The notes under the pieces: model-generated
What the model saw: only the letters and a program-made list of their open reading frames with translations
Database searches by the model: none
What the model was told of the DNA's origin: nothing
Program-made: the position numbers and the translations under genes
In this document: positions 34,323 through 43,509 of the stretch, one piece after another
Position numbering within the stretch: the stretch's first letter is position 1
Layout of the letters: every line of letters begins with the position of its first letter
DNA from: Caproiciproducens sp. NJN-50
GTDB lineage: Bacteria > Bacillota > Clostridia > Oscillospirales > Acutalibacteraceae
Length of the DNA stretch: 64,000 nucleotides
Direction of reading: 5' to 3'
NCBI RefSeq assembly: GCF_004103755.1
Contig: NZ_CP035283.1
Coordinates: forward strand, 930,001-994,000

Positions 34323-36776
34323 ATGGAGATTTACAAAGACAGCTTGCAGCCGGTGGAAAAACGCGTGGAAGATTTGCTTTCCCGTATGACGCTGGAAGAA
34401 AAAGCGGCGCAGCTGTGCGGGGATTTGCCGGGTTCCTTTATTGCTAACGGCGTGGTGGACCGCGCAAGGCTGAGGGAAAAGTTTCCGGACGGATTGGGCC
34501 GCTTCACCCAGTATTCTCTGGTTGGGCTGATTGACCCGGCGATGATTGCCCGCGCAACCAACGATATTCAGCACTTTTTTATGGAGGAGACCCGCCTGGG
34601 GATTCCGGTCGCGCTGCAGTCGGAAAACCTCTGCGGATATCCGGCTAAAGGCGGAACGATTTTTCCGGCGATGCTCAATGTCGCCTCCACATGGATGCCG
34701 GACCTTGCGGAGAAGATGAGCGCCGTGATTGGGAAAGAATCGCACGCGGTTGGAATCAACTCAGCAATGAGCCCCGTTGTGGATGTTTCAAGAGACCCCA
34801 GGTGGGGCAGAACTTATGAGACGTTCGGGGAAGACCCCTATCTGATCAGCCAGATGGGAATTCATTATGTGCGCGGAATGCAGAATACCGGAGTCAGCTG
34901 CATTGCCAAACATTTCCTCGGTTACGCAGAGACGCAGGCCGGGTTGAACACCGCGGTGACCCGGATAAATCCCCGTGAGCTGTACGAGGTTTTTGCGACC
35001 CCCTTTGAGGCTGTTGCCAAGGAGGCCGGTGTGGGCGGAATGATGGCGTCTTATTCTGAAATTGACGGGCTTTGTGTCGGAGCCAACAGGGAAATCGCTC
35101 ATAAGCTGCTCCGCGACACCATGGGCTTTCAGGGGATGCTGACTTCGGACGGAGGGGCGATCTGGAAGATGTTTGACTGCTTCCATCTTTCCGCCACCTA
35201 TCAGGAAGCCGGGCTCCTTGCGAAAAGGGCGGGGCTTGACACCGAGATTCCTGTAGGGGAGGCGTTCCGCAGCTTGCCGGACTATGTGCGGGATGGGCAG
35301 CTGGAGGAATCTTTGCTGGATGAATCCGTGCGGCGGATCCTGACGATCAAGTTCAACTGCGGCCTGTTTGAACATCCTTATGTAGAGGAAGAGAAAGCCG
35401 CCGTTTCCATGACGGCACCGGAAAAGCAAAACATAAGCGAAATAATTGCCGAAAAGTCAATGATTCTGCTAAAGAACGAAACTAGAACTTTGCCGCTGAA
35501 AAAGGGTGCAAGACTGGCGGTGATTGGACCGCATGCCGACAGCCTGCGCTATCCGGTTAGCGGATATACATACCCGGCTTATGTCGAGATGATTGAAAAC
35601 AGTAAAAACACCGAGCGGGCAGAGCAGATCTCTTTTAACGGGATCATGGACGAAAGGAAAAAATCCAAACTGGAAAACAAAGAAAAAGCCGCAGGCCCGT
35701 TCGATGCCGTTTTCGCGATGTTCGACAGCAAAGACGTCGCTCGGATAAGCGATATGAATGCCGTTCTCCGTGAAGAGGGAAGCCGTTCCCTTCGGGAGGT
35801 TTTGAACAGCCGCTTTGAAGTCCGCTACGCACAGGGCTGCGGGATCATCGATCTTTCTAAGGACGGGTTCCCGGAAGCGGTCGAAGCTGCCCGTCAGAGC
35901 GACGTTGTCATCATGGCGCTCGGCGGAAACTGCGGATGGGTCAATGTGACCGGCGGGGAAGGAAAGGACCGTTGTCACCTTGACCTCCCGGGCGTCCAGG
36001 AGGAATTACTGGAGACGGTCACTGCCGTCGGCAAACCTGTCGTATTGGTTCTGTATGGGCCCGGGTGCTTCTCGGTCGGATGGGCGCAGAAACATGTGCA
36101 GGCCATTGTGCAGGCATGGCTTCCCGGCCCTTATGGAGCGAGAGCGGTTGCCGATGTTCTGGACGGTACGGCCAATCCGGGAGGGAAATTGCCCGTTACC
36201 ATACCGCGAAGCGTGGGACAGGTGCCCTTATATTACAACCACAGGACGGGCAGCGGCTATGCCGACACCGGTGACGAACAGTTTTGTTCAGATATTTTTT
36301 CCGGGGGCTATGTTGATGAAGACAATACTCCCCTTTATCCCTTCGGTTACGGCCTCAGTTATACCGATTTTCATCTGTCGGATTTTTCTGTGGAAGAAAA
36401 GCAGATGCCAACGGATGGGGAAATTCATATCAGCTGCAGCGTCTCCAATACGGGCGGGTGCCCAGGGGACGAGGTTGTACAGCTCTATACTCATTTTAAC
36501 GGTGCGCATATTGTCCGTCCAAATAAACAGCTTGCCGGTTTTGTGAGGGTTTCCCTGAAAGAAGGTGAGAGAAAAACGGTAAGGTTCACGCTCGATACCG
36601 CGCAGCTTGGTTATTACAACGAGGACATGGCTTTTGTCGTGGAGCCGGGCGTACTGGACCTTATGGTTGGCACGAATGCGCATGATCTGCCGCTCAGGGG
36701 GCAGGTCGCACTGACGGGAAAACCCGCTGACGTCTTGGGAAGGCGCAGCTACACCTGCAAGGTCACAGTCCAATAA
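34323..36776 (+). CDS. Glycoside hydrolase family 3 (beta-glycosidase)
   Basis: An 817-residue enzyme. The N-terminal TIM barrel has DPRWGRTYETFGEDP (158-172), the Lys196-His197 pair in IAKHFLGY, and the nucleophile Asp276 in MLTSDGGAI. A second alpha/beta domain and a C-terminal fibronectin III-like domain follow (DEVVQLYTHF onward). There is no signal peptide, so it works in the cytoplasm on oligosaccharides brought in by the GPH symporter next door. A GGGGG-type site precedes the ATG. Beta-glucosidase or beta-xylosidase activity is likely; with the sulfatase in the same operon the natural substrate may be a sulfated glycoside. Confidence 0.88.
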   Translation: MEIYKDSLQPVEKRVEDLLSRMTLEEKAAQLCGDLPGSFIANGVVDRARLREKFPDGLGRFTQYSLVGLIDPAMIARATNDIQHFFMEETRLGIPVALQSENLCGYPAKGGTIFPAMLNVASTWMPDLAEKMSAVIGKESHAVGINSAMSPVVDVSRDPRWGRTYETFGEDPYLISQMGIHYVRGMQNTGVSCIAKHFLGYAETQAGLNTAVTRINPRELYEVFATPFEAVAKEAGVGGMMASYSEIDGLCVGANREIAHKLLRDTMGFQGMLTSDGGAIWKMFDCFHLSATYQEAGLLAKRAGLDTEIPVGEAFRSLPDYVRDGQLEESLLDESVRRILTIKFNCGLFEHPYVEEEKAAVSMTAPEKQNISEIIAEKSMILLKNETRTLPLKKGARLAVIGPHADSLRYPVSGYTYPAYVEMIENSKNTERAEQISFNGIMDERKKSKLENKEKAAGPFDAVFAMFDSKDVARISDMNAVLREEGSRSLREVLNSRFEVRYAQGCGIIDLSKDGFPEAVEAARQSDVVIMALGGNCGWVNVTGGEGKDRCHLDLPGVQEELLETVTAVGKPVVLVLYGPGCFSVGWAQKHVQAIVQAWLPGPYGARAVADVLDGTANPGGKLPVTIPRSVGQVPLYYNHRTGSGYADTGDEQFCSDIFSGGYVDEDNTPLYPFGYGLSYTDFHLSDFSVEEKQMPTDGEIHISCSVSNTGGCPGDEVVQLYTHFNGAHIVRPNKQLAGFVRVSLKEGERKTVRFTLDTAQLGYYNEDMAFVVEPGVLDLMVGTNAHDLPLRGQVALTGKPADVLGRRSYTCKVTVQ

Positions 36777-36800
36777 ACGACATTTGGAGGAGAGTGTAAA

Positions 36801-38216
36801 ATGGATTCTAGCTCAAAGGCTGAAATGATGGAAGCACCCGAAAAAAATATTTGGGAGTACAGTGTCGGGAACCTTGCCAATAACCTTATTTTTCTTTTCG
36901 TCGGCACCTATGTAATGTATTTTTACACCAACATCCTGGGGGTCTCCGCGCTCGTGGCGGGCACTATTTTTATGGTGGCCCGTTTAATTGACGCCGTCAC
37001 CGATCCGCTGATGGGCATGATCGTTGACCGGACCAATACAAAAAGATTTGGAAAATACCGTGGATTTATCATTTTTGGCTCGCCTTTTCTCGGCATAATC
37101 TTTGTGCTGATGTTTACGACACCCAACCTCAGCGTCACAGGTAAAGTGATTTACGCTTACATCTGCTACATCATGTACAGCTTGGCATGGACGGTCGTGC
37201 AGATCCCGCAGCTTGCGCTGCCGATTATTCTTTCTAATGATGTTGCGAAACGCACGAGAATTCAGGCGATTTTCCAGGCGTTCGGCTCTATCGGCAACCT
37301 TGTCATCACTTCTTTTGTCCTTCCGCTTCTCGACCTATTCGGAGGTCAGGACAATTCGCGGTCATGGTTCGTCGTGAGTATCATTATCGCCGTGATTTCT
37401 ACCGTTCTGTTCATTGTTTCCGCTCAGTCCGCGAAGAGGCTGGACGTTTACAGGCCGTATGTGGCGGTTCAAAAAGAGAAAGAGAAGAAGCACACGCTAA
37501 AAGAAACATTTTCCGTCATCACCCAAAACCGCGCCCTGATCTGCGTGCTGATTGCCTATGGCACCGATATGTTTGCCTATCAGATTTCCACGGCCCTCCG
37601 TATGTATTTTTTCAAGTACAACATGGGCGGACGGACAGATCTGATCAACTGGCTCGGCTATGTCGGGCTTGTCGTTTCCTTTGTTCTGGTTCCGGTCATC
37701 AAACCGATGGTAGCCAAAGCCGGCAAACGGAAGCTGATTATCGGAGTTGAGTCCCTTGCGATTCTTTTTACGCTTCCTCTGCTGTTCGGAAGCCCGAATG
37801 TCGCCGCAGTCATGTTTACTTATATCGCCATTACCATTACGTTCAATTTCAATAACCTGGTGAGCCGTTCCGCCGTCCTCGATTCAGCCAACTATGCTCA
37901 GTTAAAGACAGGCCGCGACGGTTCCGCGCTTGTCAATTCCACCTTTACTTTTGTCAACAAATGCTGTCAGGCGTTCAGCATGTTTTTTGCCGGTGCGATC
38001 CTGAGTTCCACCGGATACAATGCCAAGCTGACGCAGCAGGGAAGCGGGACCCTGCAGGCGATTCTGTATTTGACGACGCTCCTCCCTATTGCGGGTTACA
38101 TCTGTTCTCTGATCGCCATGAAATACTACCCCATGGACCGGGCGGGAGAATTGAAAATGGAACAGGAAATCAAGGCACTGCGTTTAAAGGAGAAGGAGGT
38201 TGAAACGTCCGAATAA
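36801..38216 (+). CDS. GPH-family sugar:cation symporter (MelB-like)
   Basis: A 471-residue, 12-segment transporter of the glycoside-pentoside-hexuronide family. The N-terminal signature covers NIWEYSVGNLANNLIF and DAVTDPLMGMIVDRT, the latter holding the cation-binding aspartates of MelB-like proteins. It carries di- or oligosaccharides with sodium or protons. It starts 24 bases after the GH3 gene with a GGAGGAGAG site. It probably imports the glycoside hydrolysed by the GH3 enzyme. Confidence 0.87.
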   Translation: MDSSSKAEMMEAPEKNIWEYSVGNLANNLIFLFVGTYVMYFYTNILGVSALVAGTIFMVARLIDAVTDPLMGMIVDRTNTKRFGKYRGFIIFGSPFLGIIFVLMFTTPNLSVTGKVIYAYICYIMYSLAWTVVQIPQLALPIILSNDVAKRTRIQAIFQAFGSIGNLVITSFVLPLLDLFGGQDNSRSWFVVSIIIAVISTVLFIVSAQSAKRLDVYRPYVAVQKEKEKKHTLKETFSVITQNRALICVLIAYGTDMFAYQISTALRMYFFKYNMGGRTDLINWLGYVGLVVSFVLVPVIKPMVAKAGKRKLIIGVESLAILFTLPLLFGSPNVAAVMFTYIAITITFNFNNLVSRSAVLDSANYAQLKTGRDGSALVNSTFTFVNKCCQAFSMFFAGAILSSTGYNAKLTQQGSGTLQAILYLTTLLPIAGYICSLIAMKYYPMDRAGELKMEQEIKALRLKEKEVETSE

Positions 38217-38311
38217 TTGATTGGTATTTCCATTCCCAAGGTCTGCCGAGTGCAAATTCGTTTGTGCATTCGGCAGTACGGGATTTTTTTCAATGAAGGG
38301 GGACTGTATGT

Positions 38312-39919
38312 ATGGATCGGCGACCGGACATCATTATATTCAATCCGGACCAAATGAGGGCCGACGCCCTTGGACATTTGGGAAATCCCGCGGCGATTAC
38401 TCCGAATCTGGATCGATTCGCTCAAAGGGACGCGGTTTCTTTTCGCAATGCCTTTTGCCAGAATCCGGTCTGTGTTCCAAGCCGCTGCAGTTTTGCGACC
38501 GGCCTTTACCCGCATGTGAGGGGCCACAGGACTATGCAGTATCTGCTCCGGGAAGGAGAGCCATCGCTTTTCAGCGAACTGAAGGACGCCGGCTATTATG
38601 TCTGGATGAATGCCAGAAACGATCTGGTCGCCGGTCAGATTCCGGGACTTTTGGAACAACACGCAAGTGAAATTTTTTACGGCGGAGACGCGCCCGCGGC
38701 TCCGGGACCGGAACAGCCAGACCCGCGAGGAAAACCGGGTGACAAAAATTATTACTCGTTCTACCGAGGCAAATTAAAAAAGGATCGGGACGGCAGAAAT
38801 TATTCTTCGGATGACGAGGCGGTCGACGGTGCGGCAAAACGAATTCTGTCCTTCCATTCGGACCGCCCCCTCTGCCTGTTTCTCGGCCTGATGGCACCGC
38901 ATCCGCCCTATGCGGTAGAAGACCCCTATTTTTCGGCAGTCGACAGGACAAAGCTCCCGCCAAGAGCGCGGGTGCTGCCAAAGGCGGGCAAACCACCAAT
39001 GGAAGAGCGGCTGCGCGAGTACATGGCCTTAGGTCGCTATACGGAACGGGACTGGACGGAACTTCGGGCCTGTTACCTTGGCATGTGCATAAAAGTCGAC
39101 GAACAGTTTCAGAAAATCTGCGATGCCTTAAAAGCTGCGGGCCGCTATGATAATGCCGCGATCTTTTTCTTCAGTGACCATGGAGATTACACGGGTGATT
39201 TCGATCTGCCGGAAAAAGCGCAGAATACGTTTGAAAACTGTCTGACCAACGTACCGCTTCTGATTAAGCCGCCAAAGGGAGTACCCGTCGACCCAGGCGT
39301 CACAGAGAGCGTAGCGGAACTGGTGGACTTTTACGCCACGGCGATGGATTTCGCACAGGTGAGTTCCTCTCACGATTCTTTCGGAAAAAGCCTGCGGACG
39401 ATTTTGGCGGACAGAAGCATTCAAATAAAGCAATATGCCTTCTGCGAGGGTGGGCGCATGCCGTACGAGCGGCAGTGCGACGAATACCATGCCTATGGCG
39501 GCGATCCATCGGACAGAACACGTGAATACTGGCCCAGGCAGCAGGCCCAGCTTGACTCTGATGCTCACGAAAAGGGAACAATGATCTGCGACGGGCATTA
39601 TAAATACGTTCTGAGAACCGGCGGCAGGGATGAATTTTACAATTTGAAGGAAGACACGAAAGAAGAGAGAAATCAGATCGACCGGCTGGAATACAGACCA
39701 ATTGCGGAGAAAATGCGTTCGGCAATGCTGCTGTGGTATCAGAGCACCTGTGATCTTGTTCCAAGAAATTATGACAAAAGATTCAGCGATGAAATGATAT
39801 GGCATCGCGTCAAGAATATCTGCCCTCCGCAGCATGAGCAAGCGGTTAAGGAAAAAATTAAGGAAGGCGCCGCTTTTATGGAGGTCATTGCCTTCTGCCG
39901 GTCACTCGGCGGCAGATAG
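38312..39919 (+). CDS. Type I sulfatase (Cys-type formylglycine)
   Basis: A 535-residue sulfatase. The metal-binding start is IIIFNPDQMRADALG and the maturation signature C54-V-P-S-R58 followed by CSFATGLYPHVRGH is complete, so Cys54 becomes formylglycine. A second metal site is FFFSDHGDYTGDF. No signal peptide is seen, so desulfation is cytoplasmic, which is unusual because many glycan sulfatases are exported. An anaerobe needs the radical-SAM maturase anSME; none is encoded in the window. AAGGGGG precedes the second of two adjacent ATGs, the one in frame. Confidence 0.88.
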   Translation: MDRRPDIIIFNPDQMRADALGHLGNPAAITPNLDRFAQRDAVSFRNAFCQNPVCVPSRCSFATGLYPHVRGHRTMQYLLREGEPSLFSELKDAGYYVWMNARNDLVAGQIPGLLEQHASEIFYGGDAPAAPGPEQPDPRGKPGDKNYYSFYRGKLKKDRDGRNYSSDDEAVDGAAKRILSFHSDRPLCLFLGLMAPHPPYAVEDPYFSAVDRTKLPPRARVLPKAGKPPMEERLREYMALGRYTERDWTELRACYLGMCIKVDEQFQKICDALKAAGRYDNAAIFFFSDHGDYTGDFDLPEKAQNTFENCLTNVPLLIKPPKGVPVDPGVTESVAELVDFYATAMDFAQVSSSHDSFGKSLRTILADRSIQIKQYAFCEGGRMPYERQCDEYHAYGGDPSDRTREYWPRQQAQLDSDAHEKGTMICDGHYKYVLRTGGRDEFYNLKEDTKEERNQIDRLEYRPIAEKMRSAMLLWYQSTCDLVPRNYDKRFSDEMIWHRVKNICPPQHEQAVKEKIKEGAAFMEVIAFCRSLGGR

Positions 39920-39994
39920 ACGCCGGCCCTGCTTTCCTGTCATTTATGTTTGTGTGTTTACAGTGATCCCCGATCTTCATTACAGGAGGAAATC

Positions 39995-41263
39995 ATGTTA
40001 AGATTCAATTTTGAAAACGCAGTTGATTTTATTGGAAAAGCGAAGGTGGATTCCTATATAGAAAGCAATAAAAATTTGCTTCAGCAACTGTTCAAAGAAA
40101 AAGAAGAAGATCCGGAACGGGTATTTGGCTGGTTTGATGTTGAAAAGTGGACCGCGCCGGACCTTGTAAACCAGATAAAACGCAAAGCCGGGGAGATTCA
40201 AGAAAAAGCGGACGCGTTTGTGCTTGTAGGTGTCGGAGGCTCCAACAACGGGGCGCGTGCGGTGGTCGAGGCCCTTGCAAAAAACTCCAAAGTGGAAGTG
40301 GTCTATGCTGGGAACAACCTTTCCAGCATTCGCGTTCACGAGCTTTTGGAAAAGCTTAAAGGGAAATCCGTTTATATTGATGTGATCGCCAAAAATTTTG
40401 AAACGCTGGAGCCGGGTCTTTCTTTCCGAATCCTTCGCAGGTTTCTACGGGAGCAGCACGGAGAAAATTTTTCAGAAAGAATTGTTGCGACCGGAACGCA
40501 GGGCAGCAGCCTGAACCGTCTTGCAGATGAAAACGGATATCTGTTTTTGCCGTTCCCCGCAGACATCGGAGGGCGGTATTCCGTGCTGTCACCGGTCGGC
40601 CTGCTTCCTGTCGCCGCTGCAGGGATCGATATTGACCAGATGATCCTTGGCGCTAGGGAAATGGAACTGGAGATCAAGAAGGCTCCCTTTCACAACAACC
40701 CTGCCGTGACTTATGCGGCAGTGCGCAGCTGTCTGGAAAAACAGGGCTTTGCGATGGAGTTTCTGTCCTTCTTTGAACCGGATCTGGAATGCTTTGCAAA
40801 GTGGTGGGTTCAGCTTTTCGCGGAAAGCGAGGGAAAAGATCACGAAGGTCTGTATCCGGTCGCGTGTTCTTTTTCGGAAGACCTTCATTCCGTCGGGCAA
40901 TATATTCAGAATGGGAAAAGGGACCTTTCGGAGCTTTTCCTTCAGGTTGAAGCAGTAGAGCAGGATTATGTGGTAAAGCCGGATGATAGATTCAAAGACG
41001 GTTTTGATTATCTCGACGGAAAAACAGTCAAAGAAATCAACGATATTGCTTTCCGTGCCACAGTGAAAGCTCACATCGATGGAGGAATCCCGTGCAGTGT
41101 GATTACACTGCCCAAGCTGACGCCTTATTATTTTGGACAGCTGTTTTATTTCTTCCAGTTTGCCTGCTATCTCTCAGGAACGTTCATCGGCATAAATCCT
41201 TTCGATCAGCCGGGTGTGGAAGCCTATAAAAACGAAATGTTCTATAATTTGAAAAGCAGGTGA
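39995..41263 (+). CDS. pgi: Glucose-6-phosphate isomerase
   Basis: A 422-residue isomerase, slightly shorter than most bacterial Pgi (about 450). The first signature is IGGRYSVLSPVGLLPVAAAG and the second GTFIGINPFDQPGVEAYKNE, both matching the family patterns. It interconverts glucose 6-phosphate and fructose 6-phosphate. The ATG at 39995 has AGGAGGAAATC directly upstream; the ORF extends 15 codons further without support. It closes the ROK-linked operon before a terminator. It might be a pathway-dedicated isomerase rather than the housekeeping one. Confidence 0.88.
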   Translation: MLRFNFENAVDFIGKAKVDSYIESNKNLLQQLFKEKEEDPERVFGWFDVEKWTAPDLVNQIKRKAGEIQEKADAFVLVGVGGSNNGARAVVEALAKNSKVEVVYAGNNLSSIRVHELLEKLKGKSVYIDVIAKNFETLEPGLSFRILRRFLREQHGENFSERIVATGTQGSSLNRLADENGYLFLPFPADIGGRYSVLSPVGLLPVAAAGIDIDQMILGAREMELEIKKAPFHNNPAVTYAAVRSCLEKQGFAMEFLSFFEPDLECFAKWWVQLFAESEGKDHEGLYPVACSFSEDLHSVGQYIQNGKRDLSELFLQVEAVEQDYVVKPDDRFKDGFDYLDGKTVKEINDIAFRATVKAHIDGGIPCSVITLPKLTPYYFGQLFYFFQFACYLSGTFIGINPFDQPGVEAYKNEMFYNLKSR

Positions 41264-41325
41264 GTCCGGCGGGAAATACACAAAAGTATAAATAGAGGGC
41301 TCTGTTTTGCTTTCGCAAAAGAGAA

Positions 41326-41364
41326 AGGGTACTCCTGTGCCGGCGGCGGGAGTACCCTCTTTTT
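41326..41364 (+). terminator. Terminator of the GH3-sulfatase-pgi operon
   Basis: AGGGTACTCC (41326-41335) and GGAGTACCCT (41349-41358) form a perfect ten-pair stem followed by CTTTTT. About 300 bases of non-coding sequence follow, including GGCCCC-AAC-GGGGCC near 41450, without a recognisable gene. Confidence 0.85.
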
Positions 41365-41658
41365 AATAGTTTGACTACACGCTTTGTGTTGAGCCCGGGT
41401 ATAGCAATAGCAGTGATCTTATGCAACCGTTTAAGCCCGGTTGGTATGATGGCCCCAACGGGGCCGTTATTCATACCTCGCGCACTGCACATCAACTGTT
41501 TGACGATAAGAAAATGTTTAAGAGCAATCAAAAATCGCACATGTAGGCAATATTATGAACATATTAAGGCGATGTTTAAAAAATATTTAAAAATTATGCC
41601 TATAATTTCTGATACGAATCTAAAAAAAGCAATAAATATATATAATTGAATCTGAAAT

Positions 41659-41679
41659 TAATCAATAGTTTATCAAAAT
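41659..41679 (+). promoter_or_regulatory. DeoR/IolR-type operator upstream of iolA
   Basis: TAATCAATAGT (41659-41669) fits the Bacillus IolR consensus WRAYCAADARD at every position. TTTATCAAAAT (41669-41679) follows directly and is identical to the sequence at 49290-49300 upstream of iolJ. The start codon of iolA is 34 bases downstream. Confidence 0.6.
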
Positions 41680-41712
41680 TAATTCATATATTCATCATGG
41701 GAGGAAATCATT

Positions 41713-43224
41713 ATGTCCGAAGCAAAAACTCTGCAGTGCTTTATTAACGGGGAATTCATCGAATCAAAAACGGACGTTTACAGCGATGCTTATGATCCGA
41801 GTACCGGAGAAGTGATCGCAAAGGTCCCGCGCTGCACAAAGGAAGAAGTGGAGCGGGCCATCGCAAGCGCGAAAGCGGCTTTTCCCGCGTGGTCCTCGAC
41901 TCCGGTTCCAAAACGCGTTCAGATTCTGTACCGCATGCGGGAGCTGATCGTAGAACATATGGATGAACTTACCTATCTTGTCGCGAAAGAAAACGGTAAG
42001 AATTGGAAAGAAGCGGAAGGGGACGTTCTAAAAGCTAAGGAAGGAACGGAGCAAGCTCTGTCGGCTCCGTCGCTCATGATGGGAGACAGCCTGATGAATG
42101 CCTCCAGCGGGTATGACACGGTGAATTACCGCATCCCGCTCGGCGTTTGCGCCGGTATTATTCCCTGGAATTTTCCCTCCATGATCCCCATGGGATGGAT
42201 GACGCCAATTTGCATTGCCTGCGGCAATACGATGGTTTTAAAAGCGGCCACCTTTACCCCGCAATCCGCGCTTCGCTTTGCCGAATTATATAAAGAAGCC
42301 GGCCTGCCCGACGGAGTCATCAACGTGGTGACCTGCTCGCGCAATGAATCCGAAATCCTTTTGAGACATCCGGACATTAAAGCCGTTACGTTTGTCGGTT
42401 CCACCGAAGTCGGGCTGCATATTTACTCCACTGCGGCGGCAAACGGGAAACGCGTGCAGGCCCTGTGCGAAGCGAAAAACCATGCCTTGGTTTTAGGCGA
42501 CGCACCCATTCAGAGGACGGCTGCCGGAATTATCAACGCATCCTTCGGCTGCGCGGGAGAGCGCTGCATGGCGCTGCCTGTCGTCGCTGTACAGGAAAAC
42601 GTCGCGGATGCTCTGATTGCCGAGGTTGTCAGGCAGGCAAAAGGCATTAAGGTCGGGCCGGCCTATGAGAAAGCGACGAAGCTCGGACCCGTTGTCAACG
42701 AAGGCCACCGCAAATTTATTCTGGACTGGATCCAAAAGGGCATCGACGAAGGCGCCGAGCTGGTTTTGGACGGGCGCAATGTCAAAGTAGAGGGCTATGA
42801 GAACGGTTTTTACCTTGGGCCTACTATTTTCGACCGCGTTGAGCCGGGTATGACGATCGGCGACCACGAGGTTTTCGGCCCCGTTCTCTGCTTCAAACGC
42901 GTCCGGGACTTTGAAGAGGGACTGGCCGTTATGAACGCGAACCCATTTGCAAACGGCTCCGTTATTTTCACCCAGAGCGGGCATTACGCGCGTGAGTTTG
43001 CAGCCCGCACGGACGGCGGAATGGTCGGCGTCAACGTCGGGATTCCCGTCCCCGTCGGATATTTCACTTTCTCCGGACACAAACAGTCCTTCTTTGGTGA
43101 CCTGCACGTGCTGGGCAAGGACGGTTTTCGCTTCTATACGGATACCAAAACGGTCACGACCCGCTGGTTTGACGAGGAGGAAGGAAAATCGACGAACGTT
43201 TCCACCTGGGACGGCACCATTTAA
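41713..43224 (+). CDS. iolA: Methylmalonate-semialdehyde dehydrogenase (CoA-acylating)
   Basis: A 503-residue aldehyde dehydrogenase of the MmsA/IolA type. The catalytic Cys285 lies in ASFGCAGERCMALP. The general base glutamate of ordinary ALDHs is replaced by Asn256 in EAKNHALVLGDA, the hallmark of CoA-acylating MMSDH. It turns malonate semialdehyde into acetyl-CoA and CO2 (or methylmalonate semialdehyde into propionyl-CoA). A GGAGGAAATCATT site precedes the ATG. It heads a unit with a TRAP transporter and two dehydrogenases; iolJ, which makes malonate semialdehyde, lies 8 kb downstream under a matching operator. Confidence 0.9.
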   Translation: MSEAKTLQCFINGEFIESKTDVYSDAYDPSTGEVIAKVPRCTKEEVERAIASAKAAFPAWSSTPVPKRVQILYRMRELIVEHMDELTYLVAKENGKNWKEAEGDVLKAKEGTEQALSAPSLMMGDSLMNASSGYDTVNYRIPLGVCAGIIPWNFPSMIPMGWMTPICIACGNTMVLKAATFTPQSALRFAELYKEAGLPDGVINVVTCSRNESEILLRHPDIKAVTFVGSTEVGLHIYSTAAANGKRVQALCEAKNHALVLGDAPIQRTAAGIINASFGCAGERCMALPVVAVQENVADALIAEVVRQAKGIKVGPAYEKATKLGPVVNEGHRKFILDWIQKGIDEGAELVLDGRNVKVEGYENGFYLGPTIFDRVEPGMTIGDHEVFGPVLCFKRVRDFEEGLAVMNANPFANGSVIFTQSGHYAREFAARTDGGMVGVNVGIPVPVGYFTFSGHKQSFFGDLHVLGKDGFRFYTDTKTVTTRWFDEEEGKSTNVSTWDGTI

Positions 43225-43248
43225 TTGCTCCGATCATTCCTCATAGAA

Positions 43249-43327
43249 GGGCAGCGGCGAAACATTTCTGATCTCCTTATTCTCCTTTTTGCAGCGTGCA
43301 ATTACATAGTCAAAACGCTGCCCTTTT
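43249..43327 (+). promoter_or_regulatory. Possible attenuator between iolA and the TRAP genes
   Basis: CGCTGCCC (43316-43323), followed by TTTTATTT, can pair with GGGCAGCG (43249-43256). Alternatively its CGCTGC can pair with the second GCAGCG at 43291-43296. The two hairpins exclude each other. It is either a partial terminator that lowers TRAP expression or a regulated switch; no further gene is seen in this 285-base gap. Confidence 0.4.
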
Positions 43328-43509
43328 ATTTCGCTGTTTATTTCTATTCTCCGCTTTTCTTATATCCGCGGGAACCTATTTGGGAACTTTAACTTGAATT
43401 CCTCAGGAATTCTGCTTCTGTGGCAGACGAATCCGCAGAGAAACGATCTTTGTTCCGAACCGTCAAAGAGGGCCCCATAAGTATTAGAAATAAAAGGAGT
43501 GTATTGAAA

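Noticed and set aside
41365..41540. Possible transposase tail on the minus strand
   Set aside because: The frame has no recognised motif; the GGCCCC-AAC-GGGGCC hairpin alone does not indicate an insertion sequence.
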